NCBI RefSeq assembly: GCF_030403775.1
Contig: NZ_JAQMWQ010000007.1
Location: forward strand, 1-64,000
Direction of reading: 5' to 3'
Source: Paenibacillus sp. BSR1-1
GTDB lineage: Bacteria > Bacillota > Bacilli > Bacillales > Cytobacillaceae
Length of the DNA: 64,000 nucleotides
Shown in pieces: positions 37,774-46,224 of the stretch; the first letter of the stretch is position 1, and every line of letters begins with the position of its first letter. A model generated the notes under the pieces. That model ran no database searches. It was not told where the DNA came from and saw only the letters and a list, made by a program, of their open reading frames with translations. The position numbers and the translations under genes are program-made.

Positions 37774-39144
37774 TTAGGCCGAATTGGTAACCTGGTTTTG
37801 AATCAATACTTTCTTTTCCCAGGCCCTGCTTCTCCACCTAAAATACATGGTAATTCCTCTAAACCATTCATCTGCAATAAAGGCAATCCATATCCCCGGC
37901 AATCCATATCCAAGGTGGATCCCTAGATAATAAGCTAATGAAACGCTTATTCCCCACATTGATATAACACCCATTACCAGCGAAATGTTGGCATCCCCGG
38001 TCGCACGCAGAGCGTTTATCACCACCAAATTAAATGTTCTGCCCGGCTCAAGGATCAGACACAACAATAATAATTTACTTCCCAAGGTAACAATTTCTTG
38101 ATCGTATGTGAAAAAACTCATCAGTGTTTCCCTAAAGAAAGCGATGAATATAGCTATTCCCACCGTCATAAATAGGCTGTACTTCAAGCTTTTCAATAAT
38201 TGCCGATAGGCACCATCAAAATCCCTGGCCCCTGCTTTGTAGCCAATTAGGATTTGCGTCCCTTGTCCCACGGCCAGACCGAACACAAGAATATAGGACA
38301 TAATGTTCTGCGTATAAACTCGCGTTGTTAATGATGCAGCTCCCAAAATAGCAATGATAGCAGTGATGGCCAGCTGGCTGAGATTATAACAAATTTGTTC
38401 TCCTGCAGCCGGAATTCCAATTTTCAATATCTTTTTAATTTGAAGAGAATCAATCGATACATATTCTTTCAATTTAAGCTTAATCGGGATTCGTGCATAC
38501 ATAAACTTCATAATAATGACCAGTGCGATTGTCCTGCTGACAGCAGTTGAAATCGAAACTCCAATCACACCCAATTTCGGAATCCCCAGCAATCCATAAA
38601 TGAAGAGTGCATTTCCAGCTAAATGGATTATATTCATTAAAATCGAAACCATCATCGCATCCCTGGTGTAACCATTTGCCCTTAAAATAGCTGAAACTGT
38701 TATTAATACTGCTTGGATAAATACTGTTCCTCCCACAATAGTCAGATATTGTTCCCCAAGTTCAGCAATCTGTTCCGGAAGATGAAATAACAGTAACAGT
38801 TCTGATTTAAAAATAACCATTAATAAACTAATCACAATGCCCATAACAAGGTTTAGAGAAATGGAGATAGCTGTGACCGTCCTGGCATCATTTTTTAGGC
38901 CTGCACCTAAGTACTGTGAAAGAACAACAGCGGTTCCACTCGAGACAAAGTTAAAGATTAGAATACATAAAAATATGAGTTGAGTTGCCACACCCACAGC
39001 TGCAACAGCATCATCTGAAATATGCGAAAGCATAATCGTATCGGAGCTGCCCATAACTACTTGCAGAAATAATTCGACGAAAATGGGCCAAGTAATCGTA
39101 AATAAGCTTAATTGTGGGGAAATGTTTTTTTGGGATTTATTCAT
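37774..39144 (-). CDS. MATE family exporter
   Basis: A 456-residue, 12-helix multidrug and toxin extrusion protein in two six-helix halves. 'PIFVELFLQVVMGSSDTIMLSHISDDAVAAVGVATQL' is the family opening. MATE proteins export cationic compounds with Na+ or H+. It lies between xylB and the esterase on the same strand, 34 nt before the esterase start, so it is probably co-transcribed. Why a MATE protein sits in a xylose operon is unclear. Confidence 0.9.
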   Translation of the reverse strand: MNKSQKNISPQLSLFTITWPIFVELFLQVVMGSSDTIMLSHISDDAVAAVGVATQLIFLCILIFNFVSSGTAVVLSQYLGAGLKNDARTVTAISISLNLVMGIVISLLMVIFKSELLLLFHLPEQIAELGEQYLTIVGGTVFIQAVLITVSAILRANGYTRDAMMVSILMNIIHLAGNALFIYGLLGIPKLGVIGVSISTAVSRTIALVIIMKFMYARIPIKLKLKEYVSIDSLQIKKILKIGIPAAGEQICYNLSQLAITAIIAILGAASLTTRVYTQNIMSYILVFGLAVGQGTQILIGYKAGARDFDGAYRQLLKSLKYSLFMTVGIAIFIAFFRETLMSFFTYDQEIVTLGSKLLLLCLILEPGRTFNLVVINALRATGDANISLVMGVISMWGISVSLAYYLGIHLGYGLPGIWIAFIADEWFRGITMYFRWRSRAWEKKVLIQNQVTNSA

Positions 39145-39188
39145 TTGTAATTATCCTCTTCTAACCCGAAAAGTTTAGTTGATAAATA

Positions 39189-39224
39189 TAAAGCCCCCAA
39201 GCTGGAACAGCTTGAGTGGCTTTA
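39189..39224 (-). terminator. hairpin after xylB
   Basis: AAGCTG/CAGCTT core with flanking AAAGCC/GGCTTT arms, directly after the xylB stop. No long T-run follows on the minus strand, so partial read-through into the MATE gene is likely. Confidence 0.55.
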
Positions 39225-39228
39225 TTTG

Positions 39229-40728
39229 TTACTTTCTAAATGCTCGTAATTGCTCATTTAGTTCCTTTGTTTGTGAATAAACTTGTTGATAGATGGTAAA
39301 TAGTTTCTTGTAAGTTTCCACATTTTCCGGAACAGGGTAATAGGTTTTGGCAGTTTGAATAAATACTTGTGCACATTCCTTTAAGGATGGATACCAGCCG
39401 CAGCCATATGCCGCTAACATAGCCGCTCCCATTCCAGGTCCTTGTTCACTTGTAAGTTTTTCAATTTTTGCATTAAAGATGTCTGCCTGCATTTGCAGCC
39501 ATGTTTCGTTCTTGGCCCCGCCGCCGATCGAAATAATGGAATCAATTGTCTTGCCGTTATTTCTAAAGATTTCAATTGATTCATTTAAGGAGAAGGTGAT
39601 CCCCTCGAGTACAGACCGGGCAAAATGCTTCCGCTCATGTGCTGCATCAATGCCAATAAAGCTTCCGCGAATATTTGAATCTGCATGAGGAGTTCTTTCC
39701 CCTACTAAATAAGGAGTGAATAGTAATCCATTGCTTCCTGCAGGTACATCCTCAACACCTTCTAAAAACTGATCAAAGGCTTCAGTGCCGGCGAATGTAT
39801 CTTTAAACCAGCTTAGACTGTAACCCGCCGCCAGGGTTACACCCATTGTATAGTAAGCATTTTCTTCGCTGTGATTAAAGTAGTGAACCTTCCCTTCAAA
39901 ATCCAGGTCATTTCTTTCTTCATAAGAAAGAACGACTCCTGAAGTGCCGATGCTGCATAACGTTTTGCCTTCAAAAAGAATCCCTGAACCAATGGCGCCA
40001 CAGGCATTGTCCGCACCGCCGGCAAATACTTTGGTTGCTTCCGATAATCCAGTTGCTCCGGCAAATTCAGCCGTAATCGTTCCAACAAAAGCATGAGATT
40101 CCACTAATGGAGGGCAGAATTCAGCGGAAAGACCAAATCGTTCTAAAACCTCACTGCTCCACTTACGATTTGCTACATTTAACAGCAAGGTTCCCGCCGC
40201 ATCAGAATATTCCATGTGAATATTTCCGGTTATTCGGTAACGGAGATAATCCTTCGGAAGCATAAATACATGTGCACGTTCAAAGATTTCAGGCTCTTCT
40301 TCTTTTACCCAAAGAATTTTTGGCAGGGTAAAACCCTCTAAGGCGGGGTTTTTGGTTACTTCCAATAAACGCTGTTTGCCAACCACCTCGTAGATTTCTT
40401 GACATTGTTTCGTTGTTCTCGTGTCATTCCACAAAATCGCGTTTCGCAGCACCTGATTATCCTGGTCTAAAAGAACAAGGCCATGCATCTGCCCGGAGAA
40501 GCTGATACCCTCGATATCGTTTACATCTCCATCGAATTGCCCGATTAGTTCAGCTAATCCTGCAGTGGTTTTTTCGACCCACTCTTCCGGGTTTTGTTCG
40601 CTGTAGCCTGATTTTTCAATAATGAGGGGATAGGTTTTTGATACTTCTTTGCACACTTCACCATTCTGATTGACGAGTAAGATTTTTACCGCACTCGTTC
40701 CGAGGTCAACACCAATTACGTATTTCAT
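39229..40728 (-). CDS. xylB: xylulokinase
   Basis: A 499-residue FGGY kinase that phosphorylates D-xylulose to xylulose 5-phosphate. 'VIGVDLGTSAVKILLVN' is the first phosphate loop, 'ISFSGQMHGLVLLD' and 'NDTRTTKQC' mark substrate binding, and 'ISIGGGAKNETWLQMQADIFN' is the C-terminal FGGY signature. ATG 40728 is preferred because it gives the usual MKYVIG start and AAAAGG lies 9 nt upstream. It follows xylA on the same strand across a terminator-like hairpin. Confidence 0.95.
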   Translation of the reverse strand: MKYVIGVDLGTSAVKILLVNQNGEVCKEVSKTYPLIIEKSGYSEQNPEEWVEKTTAGLAELIGQFDGDVNDIEGISFSGQMHGLVLLDQDNQVLRNAILWNDTRTTKQCQEIYEVVGKQRLLEVTKNPALEGFTLPKILWVKEEEPEIFERAHVFMLPKDYLRYRITGNIHMEYSDAAGTLLLNVANRKWSSEVLERFGLSAEFCPPLVESHAFVGTITAEFAGATGLSEATKVFAGGADNACGAIGSGILFEGKTLCSIGTSGVVLSYEERNDLDFEGKVHYFNHSEENAYYTMGVTLAAGYSLSWFKDTFAGTEAFDQFLEGVEDVPAGSNGLLFTPYLVGERTPHADSNIRGSFIGIDAAHERKHFARSVLEGITFSLNESIEIFRNNGKTIDSIISIGGGAKNETWLQMQADIFNAKIEKLTSEQGPGMGAAMLAAYGCGWYPSLKECAQVFIQTAKTYYPVPENVETYKKLFTIYQQVYSQTKELNEQLRAFRK

Positions 40729-40747
40729 CCTTATCATCCTTTTCTAA

Positions 40748-40785
40748 AAAAAGTGCTGGAGTAATTGGCTGCCAGCACTTTTTTC
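40748..40785. terminator. terminator between xylA and xylB
   Basis: A 13-bp stem (40748-40760 / 40773-40785) with a 12-nt loop and T-runs on both strands. On the minus strand it ends about 10 nt before the xylB ribosome binding site, so it should reduce xylB relative to xylA. Confidence 0.8.
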
Positions 40786-40798
40786 GTCATTATTAATA

Positions 40799-40960
40799 GC
40801 TCTTTTCGTAAGCTTTGTTGTTTTTGGAAATTATTAAAGGTCATTTACAAAGTTTCTAGGCAATTTTCGCAAATGTTCTTACGAAAAGATGCCACGAAGA
40901 ATCTAGTGATACGGGTTGATGAACCTATACGAAAAACAACTATCTTTGCGAAAATAGCCT
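40799..40960. repeat. MITE-like element with imperfect terminal inverted repeats
   Basis: The 30-bp ends 40799-40828 and 40931-40960 match as inverted repeats at 22 of 30 positions, sharing TTTTCG and GTTGTTTTT. A further internal inverted match, TCTTTTCGTAAG, links the left end to about 40879-40890. The element is about 160 bp, non-coding, and lies in the transcribed xylA-xylB gap. Copies elsewhere in the genome are expected but not visible here. Confidence 0.55.
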
Positions 40961-40965
40961 TTTTA

Positions 40966-42297
40966 TTAAACGGTTACACTTGAAAGAGTTTCTAGTAAAT
41001 ATTGATTGATTGTAGCCTTAAGGCGTTCTGTTCTGCCTGAAATATTCTTAATCTCTGTTAATTGAAGGGCATAAGCTTCTAGCTCACGGAAGTTTGTTCT
41101 GCCTTCCACGATTTCTAAACCGATGCCTTTTGTAAAGCTGCTATAGCGTTCTTCGATAAAGCTATCTAGTACTTTATCTTCAATTAATTTGTTTGCTACT
41201 TTCAGACCAACAGCAAATGCATCCATGCCAGCAATATGTGAGTAGAATAGATCTTCAGGCTCGAACGAACCTCTTCTCACCTTTGCATCGAAGTTTAAGC
41301 CGCCGCTGCCTAGTCCGCCATTTTTCAGAATTTCATACATTGCAAGAGTATTAGTGTACAAGTCAGTTGGGAATTCATCTGTATCCCAGCCAAGTAATGT
41401 ATCACCCTGGTTTGCATCAACAGATCCAAGCATACCGTTAATTCGTGCGGTTCTAAGCTCGTGCTCAAAGGTATGACCAGCAAGTGTCGCGTGGTTGGCT
41501 TCGATATTAAACTTGAAATAATCGGTTAGATCATATTTTTGTAAGAATGCGAGTCCAGTAGCCACATCAAAATCATATTGGTGCTTTGTAGGCTCTTTTG
41601 GTTTTGGCTCAATTAAGAATGGAACATTTAAGCCAATTTCTTTAGCATAGTCAACTGCCATATGGAAGAAGCGTGCCAAGTTGTCTTGTTCAAGCTTCAT
41701 ATCTGTGTTAAGAAGAGTTTCATAGCCTTCGCGGCCGCCCCAGAATACATAGTTTTCCGCACCAAGTTCTTTTGCTACTTCTAAGCCTTTTTTCACCTTG
41801 GCCGCGGAGTAAGCAAACACGTCTGCGTTTGGAGAAGTCGCAGCACCATGAACATATCTAGGATTTGTGAACATGTTCGCTGTATTCCAAAGCAATTTTG
41901 TTTTGCTTGTTTTCATATTTTCTTTAATCATTGCCACGATAACATCTTGATTCTCGTTCGATTCTTTTAACGTGCTTCCTTCTGGAGCAATATCCACGTC
42001 GTGGAAAGCGAAGAAAGGTACATTTAATTTTTCAAAAAGTTCAAATGCTGCTTCTACACGTGCCTTTGCCAAGTCTAATCCTGTAAAACGATCCCATGGA
42101 CGGATGGCTGTACCTACCCCAAATGGATCTGTTCCGTCAGCAGTAAAGGTGTGCCAGTATGCTACGGAGAAACGAAGAATTTCTTCCATCGTTTTGCCGT
42201 TAATTTTTTCCTCAGGGTTATAGTATTTGAATGCCAATGGATTTTTTGATGAAGCGCCTTCAAATTGAATTTTGTTTACCGTTTCGAAATATGCCAT
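40966..42297 (-). CDS. xylA: xylose isomerase
   Basis: A 443-residue class II xylose isomerase converting D-xylose to D-xylulose. The catalytic His is in '[13 protein letters not shown]' (His 99), metal ligands in '[18 protein letters not shown]', '[17 protein letters not shown]' and '[20 protein letters not shown]'. The length and the first 40 residues are usual for class II. ATG 42297 has AGGAGG 9 nt upstream. An XylR-type site overlaps its promoter and a candidate CcpA site lies in the leader. Confidence 0.97.
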   Translation of the reverse strand: MAYFETVNKIQFEGASSKNPLAFKYYNPEEKINGKTMEEILRFSVAYWHTFTADGTDPFGVGTAIRPWDRFTGLDLAKARVEAAFELFEKLNVPFFAFHDVDIAPEGSTLKESNENQDVIVAMIKENMKTSKTKLLWNTANMFTNPRYVHGAATSPNADVFAYSAAKVKKGLEVAKELGAENYVFWGGREGYETLLNTDMKLEQDNLARFFHMAVDYAKEIGLNVPFLIEPKPKEPTKHQYDFDVATGLAFLQKYDLTDYFKFNIEANHATLAGHTFEHELRTARINGMLGSVDANQGDTLLGWDTDEFPTDLYTNTLAMYEILKNGGLGSGGLNFDAKVRRGSFEPEDLFYSHIAGMDAFAVGLKVANKLIEDKVLDSFIEERYSSFTKGIGLEIVEGRTNFRELEAYALQLTEIKNISGRTERLKATINQYLLETLSSVTV

Positions 42298-42332
42298 GGG
42301 GGTATGCCTCCTAGTAGTTTGTTGGTTCAGAT

Positions 42333-42346
42333 TGTAACTGCTTACA
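42333..42346 (-). promoter_or_regulatory. candidate CcpA (cre) site in the xylA leader
   Basis: TGTAAGCAGTTACA on the minus strand fits the cre consensus TGWAANCGNTNWCA with one mismatch. The position downstream of the promoter suits roadblock repression by preferred sugars. Confidence 0.5.
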
Positions 42347-42392
42347 AAAAGGGCTGCTAATCTTGAAAAATCTGTAACCCTTGTTTAATCAA

Positions 42393-42432
42393 ATTATAGC
42401 ACCCTAAACTTTGTTTGTCTATTCAATAAACT
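42393..42432 (-). promoter_or_regulatory. xylA promoter with overlapping XylR operator
   Basis: Minus strand: TAGACA (-35, 42416-42421), 17-bp spacer, TATAAT (-10, 42393-42398). The 19-bp motif AGTTTATTGAATAGACAAA (42414-42432) covers the -35 box. The same motif recurs at 43496, 43542 and 45102. Confidence 0.75.
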
Positions 42433-42481
42433 AAGTTTATTTAAAATTAATTTTAAGGGCTGCCTGTTTAAGCTCAGACTA

Positions 42482-43474
42482 TTAAACTAACGCCACTGCA
42501 GCTCGACTTTCAATCGATTGGTAGCATGCATCAATAACCCTCATGTTTTGAAGTGTATTTTTTGCTGAATAAGAAGGGGCGGAACCTTCTATAATAACCT
42601 GTGAAAAATGGTCGATTTGCATTTTATATTGATCAGCGGTAATCATTTCAGAACGTGTCCCATTCTCTGATTCAATTAGAATGACTCCCTCATTGTCTGC
42701 CACATCTGGTCTGTAGGCAGCTGGAACCGTAATTCTACCCTTTGTTCCAACAATTTCATATTCCTGTCTAAAAGACATATCGAAACTGCAATCAAATACA
42801 GTGTTTATTCCATTTTCCAGCTTCATATAGACAATCGCCGATCGGTCGATTCCATTTCGCCCATCGAGTTCCGCGAACGCTTCAACTCTGACAGGTTCAG
42901 ATTTCAAGATGTTACGGATCGCATGAATACAGTAGCAGCCGATATCATAAATACTTCCGCCGCCCATTTCCTTTTTCATACGGATATTGGTTAGCTCATC
43001 TTTTAAGAAATAAGAAAAACATGCGCGCATGAATTTGATTTCACCAATCTCACCTGATGTTACTATTTCTCGAACTCTATGATGTTGAGGATGAAATTGA
43101 TGCATAAAAGCTTCCATGAATATCACATTATTTTCACGGCAGCACTCCACCATCTCTTGTGTTTCTTTAGCAGTTAAGGCAGCCGGTTTTTCGACAAGGA
43201 CGTGCTTCCCATGTTTAGCAGCTTCCATCACCCATTGTTTATGCAAATGATTGGGAAGCGGGATGTAAACGGCTTCAATTTCTTGATCCATAAGCAGCTT
43301 ATGATAGGAATCATAAAATTTCGGGATTGAGAATCTCTCCGCAATTTCCTTCGCTTTGTCACCCCTGCTGGCAATCGCCGCAACTTCAGCATAGTCTGAG
43401 TGTAAAATCGCTGGAATTACTTTTGTTTTAGCAATATCTGCTGTGCTAATGACTCCCCATCGAATCCTTCTCAA
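42482..43474 (-). CDS. Gfo/Idh/MocA family oxidoreductase, possibly xylose dehydrogenase-like
   Basis: A 330-residue NAD(P)-dependent oxidoreductase. The Rossmann half opens with 'WGVISTADIAKTKVIPAI', the conserved Lys is in 'KHVLVEKPAALTAKE', and the C-terminal half has 'GGGSIYDIGCYCIHAIR'. Within the family it resembles NADP-dependent D-xylose 1-dehydrogenases and dihydrodiol dehydrogenases. It is divergent from xylR and two XylR-type sites lie between them, so it belongs to the xylose regulon. The start is TTG with GGGGGTGAGA upstream. Confidence 0.85.
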   Translation of the reverse strand: MRRIRWGVISTADIAKTKVIPAILHSDYAEVAAIASRGDKAKEIAERFSIPKFYDSYHKLLMDQEIEAVYIPLPNHLHKQWVMEAAKHGKHVLVEKPAALTAKETQEMVECCRENNVIFMEAFMHQFHPQHHRVREIVTSGEIGEIKFMRACFSYFLKDELTNIRMKKEMGGGSIYDIGCYCIHAIRNILKSEPVRVEAFAELDGRNGIDRSAIVYMKLENGINTVFDCSFDMSFRQEYEIVGTKGRITVPAAYRPDVADNEGVILIESENGTRSEMITADQYKMQIDHFSQVIIEGSAPSYSAKNTLQNMRVIDACYQSIESRAAVALV

Positions 43475-43495
43475 CTATCTCACCCCCCATCTATC

Positions 43496-43560
43496 TTTGT
43501 ATATCCATTAAATTAAGTTGATTATAACATCAGAATCCCCATTTGTATATTCATTAAACT
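43496..43560. promoter_or_regulatory. two XylR-type operators between the oxidoreductase and xylR
   Basis: On the minus strand the 19-bp motif occurs at 43542-43560 (AGTTTAATGAATATACAAA) and, with two changes, at 43496-43514. Start points are 46 bp apart. One copy lies close to each divergent gene, which would allow XylR to control the oxidoreductase and itself. Confidence 0.75.
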
Positions 43561-43605
43561 AAGTTTGTGTTAAAATAAATTTACTACCGAATAAGGAGTT
43601 TTATT

Positions 43606-44766
43606 GTGGAAACGATGACCTGGAATCAACAGATTGTTAAAAAAAATAATAAAGCACTCGTATTGCAATTAATTATCGAAAAAGAACCGATTTCAAGAGC
43701 TGACATTGCCCAAGTTTCCGGCTTGCATAAGGCAACCGTTTCTTCTTTAGTAAATGAACTATTAGAGGAAGAACTTATCTATGAATCAGGACCAGGTGAG
43801 TCAAGCGGCGGCCGTCGCCCTGTTATCCTTCATTTCAATAAAGTCGCCGGGTTTGCAATTGGGATTGATATTGGCGTTAATTATGTTCTAAGTGTTTTAA
43901 CGGATTTAAAAGGCAATATTCTGATTGAAAAAAATCAACCCCTTGCACAAACTGTCTATTCTGAAGTCATGAGCACCGTTAAAAATATGATTCAATCGCT
44001 CATCAATGAGATGCCGGGCAGCAGATATGGCATTGTCGGGATCGGAGCAGGTGTGCCCGGGATAGTTAACAAAGAGGGGTCTGTCCTTTTGGCTCCGAAC
44101 TTAGGATGGAAAAATGTTCAGTTAAAAACCGATCTTGAGAATGAGTTCCGTGTCCCTGTCATGATTGAAAACGAAGCAAATGCAGGGGCTGTTGGCGAAC
44201 AGCAGCTTGGGGCAGGTCAAGACTACCAGAATATTATTTATATTAGTGCTGGAATTGGAATTGGCGTGGGGATTATCTTAAACAAAGTGTTATATCAAGG
44301 GAGAAATGGTTTTTCCGGCGAAATGGGGCATATGATCATTGATCTCAACGGTAAGCTGTGTAGTTGCGGCAGCAGAGGCTGCTGGGAGGCATATTCATCT
44401 GAAAATGCTCTGTTGGAGATGGCTGGCAAAAACACGGATTCACTTGAGGCATTGATTAAGCGGGCTGAAAATAGTGATGAAGCAGCTAAGCATCTATTTG
44501 GAGAAATCGGCAATTACCTCGGGTTTGGTATTAATAACATTATTAATACGTTTAACCCGGACCAGGTGATCATCGGAAACCGATTAGCCTTGGCAAAAGA
44601 ATGGATGGTGCAGCCTATCCGAACGATTATTGAAAATCATACACTCTCGCACCATCAAAAAGAATTGCAATTAGACTTTTCCAAGCTCGGAAAATATTCT
44701 ACTGTATTGGGTGTAACTGCTTTTGTTGTTGAGAACTTTATCAAAGAAGAAGCAAGAACCTCCTAA
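43606..44766 (+). CDS. xylR: XylR, ROK family xylose-responsive repressor
   Basis: A 386-residue ROK repressor. The N-terminal helix-turn-helix (about 12-70, 'ISRADIAQVSGLHKATVSSLVNELLEEELI') precedes a sugar-kinase-like domain with 'GIDIGVNYVLSVLTDLKGNI', the ROK zinc motif 'GHMIIDLNGKLCSCGSRGCWEAYSS', and 'NNIINTFNPDQVIIGN'. Xylose binding normally releases it from DNA. The start is GTG with AAGGAG 7 nt upstream. A strong terminator follows at 44792-44828. Confidence 0.94.
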   Translation: METMTWNQQIVKKNNKALVLQLIIEKEPISRADIAQVSGLHKATVSSLVNELLEEELIYESGPGESSGGRRPVILHFNKVAGFAIGIDIGVNYVLSVLTDLKGNILIEKNQPLAQTVYSEVMSTVKNMIQSLINEMPGSRYGIVGIGAGVPGIVNKEGSVLLAPNLGWKNVQLKTDLENEFRVPVMIENEANAGAVGEQQLGAGQDYQNIIYISAGIGIGVGIILNKVLYQGRNGFSGEMGHMIIDLNGKLCSCGSRGCWEAYSSENALLEMAGKNTDSLEALIKRAENSDEAAKHLFGEIGNYLGFGINNIINTFNPDQVIIGNRLALAKEWMVQPIRTIIENHTLSHHQKELQLDFSKLGKYSTVLGVTAFVVENFIKEEARTS

Positions 44767-44791
44767 ATCGAATATTACTGGCGAAATCGTC

Positions 44792-44828
44792 CAGCCCTGC
44801 CCTTTAATGAAGGCAGGGCTGTTTTTTT
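44792..44828 (+). terminator. terminator after xylR
   Basis: A perfect 10-bp GC-rich stem 44792-44801 / 44812-44821 followed by seven T. Confidence 0.92.
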
Positions 44829-44868
44829 ACTATAGCTGTATTTCAATGCCCTTTTTGGATAAGATCTA

Positions 44869-45078
44869 TAAGGACAGCTTCTGTCTCTTTTTGGCTTTTT
44901 TTGTCCTCATGAAGGCTCTATGAGGACAGCTTCTGCTTCCTTTTGGCTTTTTTTGTCCTCATGAAGGCTCTATGAGGACAGCTTCTGCTTCCTTTTGACT
45001 TTTTTTGTCCTCATGAAGGCTCTATGAGGACAACCTCTGCCTCCTTTTGGCCTTTTTTGTCCTCATGAACGCTCTCAA
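44869..45078. repeat. tandem array of 52-bp units (array 3, TGRGGACA/TGTCCTCA type)
   Basis: Four units start at 44869, 44921, 44973 and 45025, exactly 52 bp apart. Each has T(G/A)AGGACA, a pyrimidine-rich middle with a T-run, TGTCCTCA 33 bp after the first block, then a GGCTCTA-type tail. They are about 90% alike by eye. The array lies between the xylR terminator and the GH43 promoter; the last unit ends 23 bp before the XylR-type site. Confidence 0.92.
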
Positions 45079-45101
45079 TAAAAAATATTCAACAAAAAGT
45101 T

Positions 45102-45142
45102 AGTTTAATGAATGTACAAAGTTAACCAACTTCAGGTATAAT
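45102..45142 (+). promoter_or_regulatory. GH43 promoter with overlapping XylR operator
   Basis: TGTACA (-35, 45113-45118), 18-bp spacer, TATAAT (-10, 45137-45142). The motif AGTTTAATGAATGTACAAA at 45102-45120 covers the -35 box, as it does at xylA. Confidence 0.75.
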
Positions 45143-45182
45143 GATTTTATAAGTACCGATTCTATTTGATGGAGAGGATATT

Positions 45183-46178
45183 ATGGAAAAAAACTCTAAA
45201 CCTAATGAACCTTTAGTTACACACATCTTTACGGCAGATCCTTCTGCACATGTTTTTGAAGGAAAACTTTATATTTATCCTTCCCATGATATTGAACATA
45301 GTGGAAAAACTATTGATGATGGTAGTGGTGATCAATATGCAATGGAAGATTACCATATTTTATCAATGGACGATGTCAGCGCACCATGTGTAGACAACGG
45401 AGAAGCGCTTCACTTAAGAGATATTCCTTGGGCAAGCAAACAGCTTTGGGCACCCGATGCGGCATATAAAAATAACACGTATTATTTATTTTTCCCAGCA
45501 AGAGATAAGGATGGGATTTTCAGAATTGGCGTCGCGACAAGCCCTAATCCAGCTGGACCTTTTACACCAGAGGAAAATTATATACCGGGCAGCTTCAGTA
45601 TTGATCCCGCGGTGCTAGTAGATGACGATGAAAGAGCATTTGTTTATTTTGGCGGCCAATGGGGTGGGCAGCTGGAAAAGTGGCAGACAGGTACATTCAA
45701 TCCTGATGCTGAAGGTCCAGCTCCATCAGAACCGGCAATAGGACCAAGAGTAGCTGAATTAAATGAAGATATGCTGACGTTTAAAGGCGAACCGCAGGAA
45801 ATTTCCATTATTGATGAAGAAGGCAACCCGATTCTTGCAGGTGACGAAGACCGGAGATATTTCGAAGGCCCATGGGTTCATAAATACAATGGTCTTTACT
45901 ATTTATCCTATTCGACAGGTACTACTCATAAAATTGTTTATGCGGTTAGTGAAAATCCACAGGGCCCGTTTGTGTTCAAAGGGACCATTCTGACACCTGT
46001 AATCGGCTGGACTACCCATCATTCGATTGTCCAATTCAAGGATAAGTGGTATCTGTTCTATCACGATTGCTCATTATCAGATGGCGTCGACCATAAGCGA
46101 TCTGTAAAATACACAGAACTGAAATATAATGATGACGGAACAATTCAAACAATAGACCCTTATGGGGATAATAAATAG
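45183..46178 (+). CDS. cytoplasmic GH43 beta-xylosidase/arabinofuranosidase
   Basis: A 331-residue five-bladed propeller glycosidase without signal peptide. Likely catalytic residues: base Asp 19 in 'FTADPSAHVF', pKa-modulating Asp 141 in 'FSIDPAVLV', acid Glu 228 in 'YFEGPWVHK'. GH43 enzymes release xylose or arabinose from oligosaccharides by inversion. Its cytosolic location and XylR-type promoter fit breakdown of imported xylo- or arabinoxylo-oligosaccharides. Which sugar it releases cannot be told from the sequence. Confidence 0.9.
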   Translation: MEKNSKPNEPLVTHIFTADPSAHVFEGKLYIYPSHDIEHSGKTIDDGSGDQYAMEDYHILSMDDVSAPCVDNGEALHLRDIPWASKQLWAPDAAYKNNTYYLFFPARDKDGIFRIGVATSPNPAGPFTPEENYIPGSFSIDPAVLVDDDERAFVYFGGQWGGQLEKWQTGTFNPDAEGPAPSEPAIGPRVAELNEDMLTFKGEPQEISIIDEEGNPILAGDEDRRYFEGPWVHKYNGLYYLSYSTGTTHKIVYAVSENPQGPFVFKGTILTPVIGWTTHHSIVQFKDKWYLFYHDCSLSDGVDHKRSVKYTELKYNDDGTIQTIDPYGDNK

Positions 46179-46182
46179 AAAG

Positions 46183-46216
46183 AAAGCTGGCTTCATTGAT
46201 TGAGGCCAGCTTTTTT
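46183..46216. terminator. bidirectional terminator after GH43
   Basis: AAAGCTGGC/GCCAGCTTT stem with T-runs on the plus strand, between convergent genes. Confidence 0.85.
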
Positions 46217-46224
46217 CATTCGTA

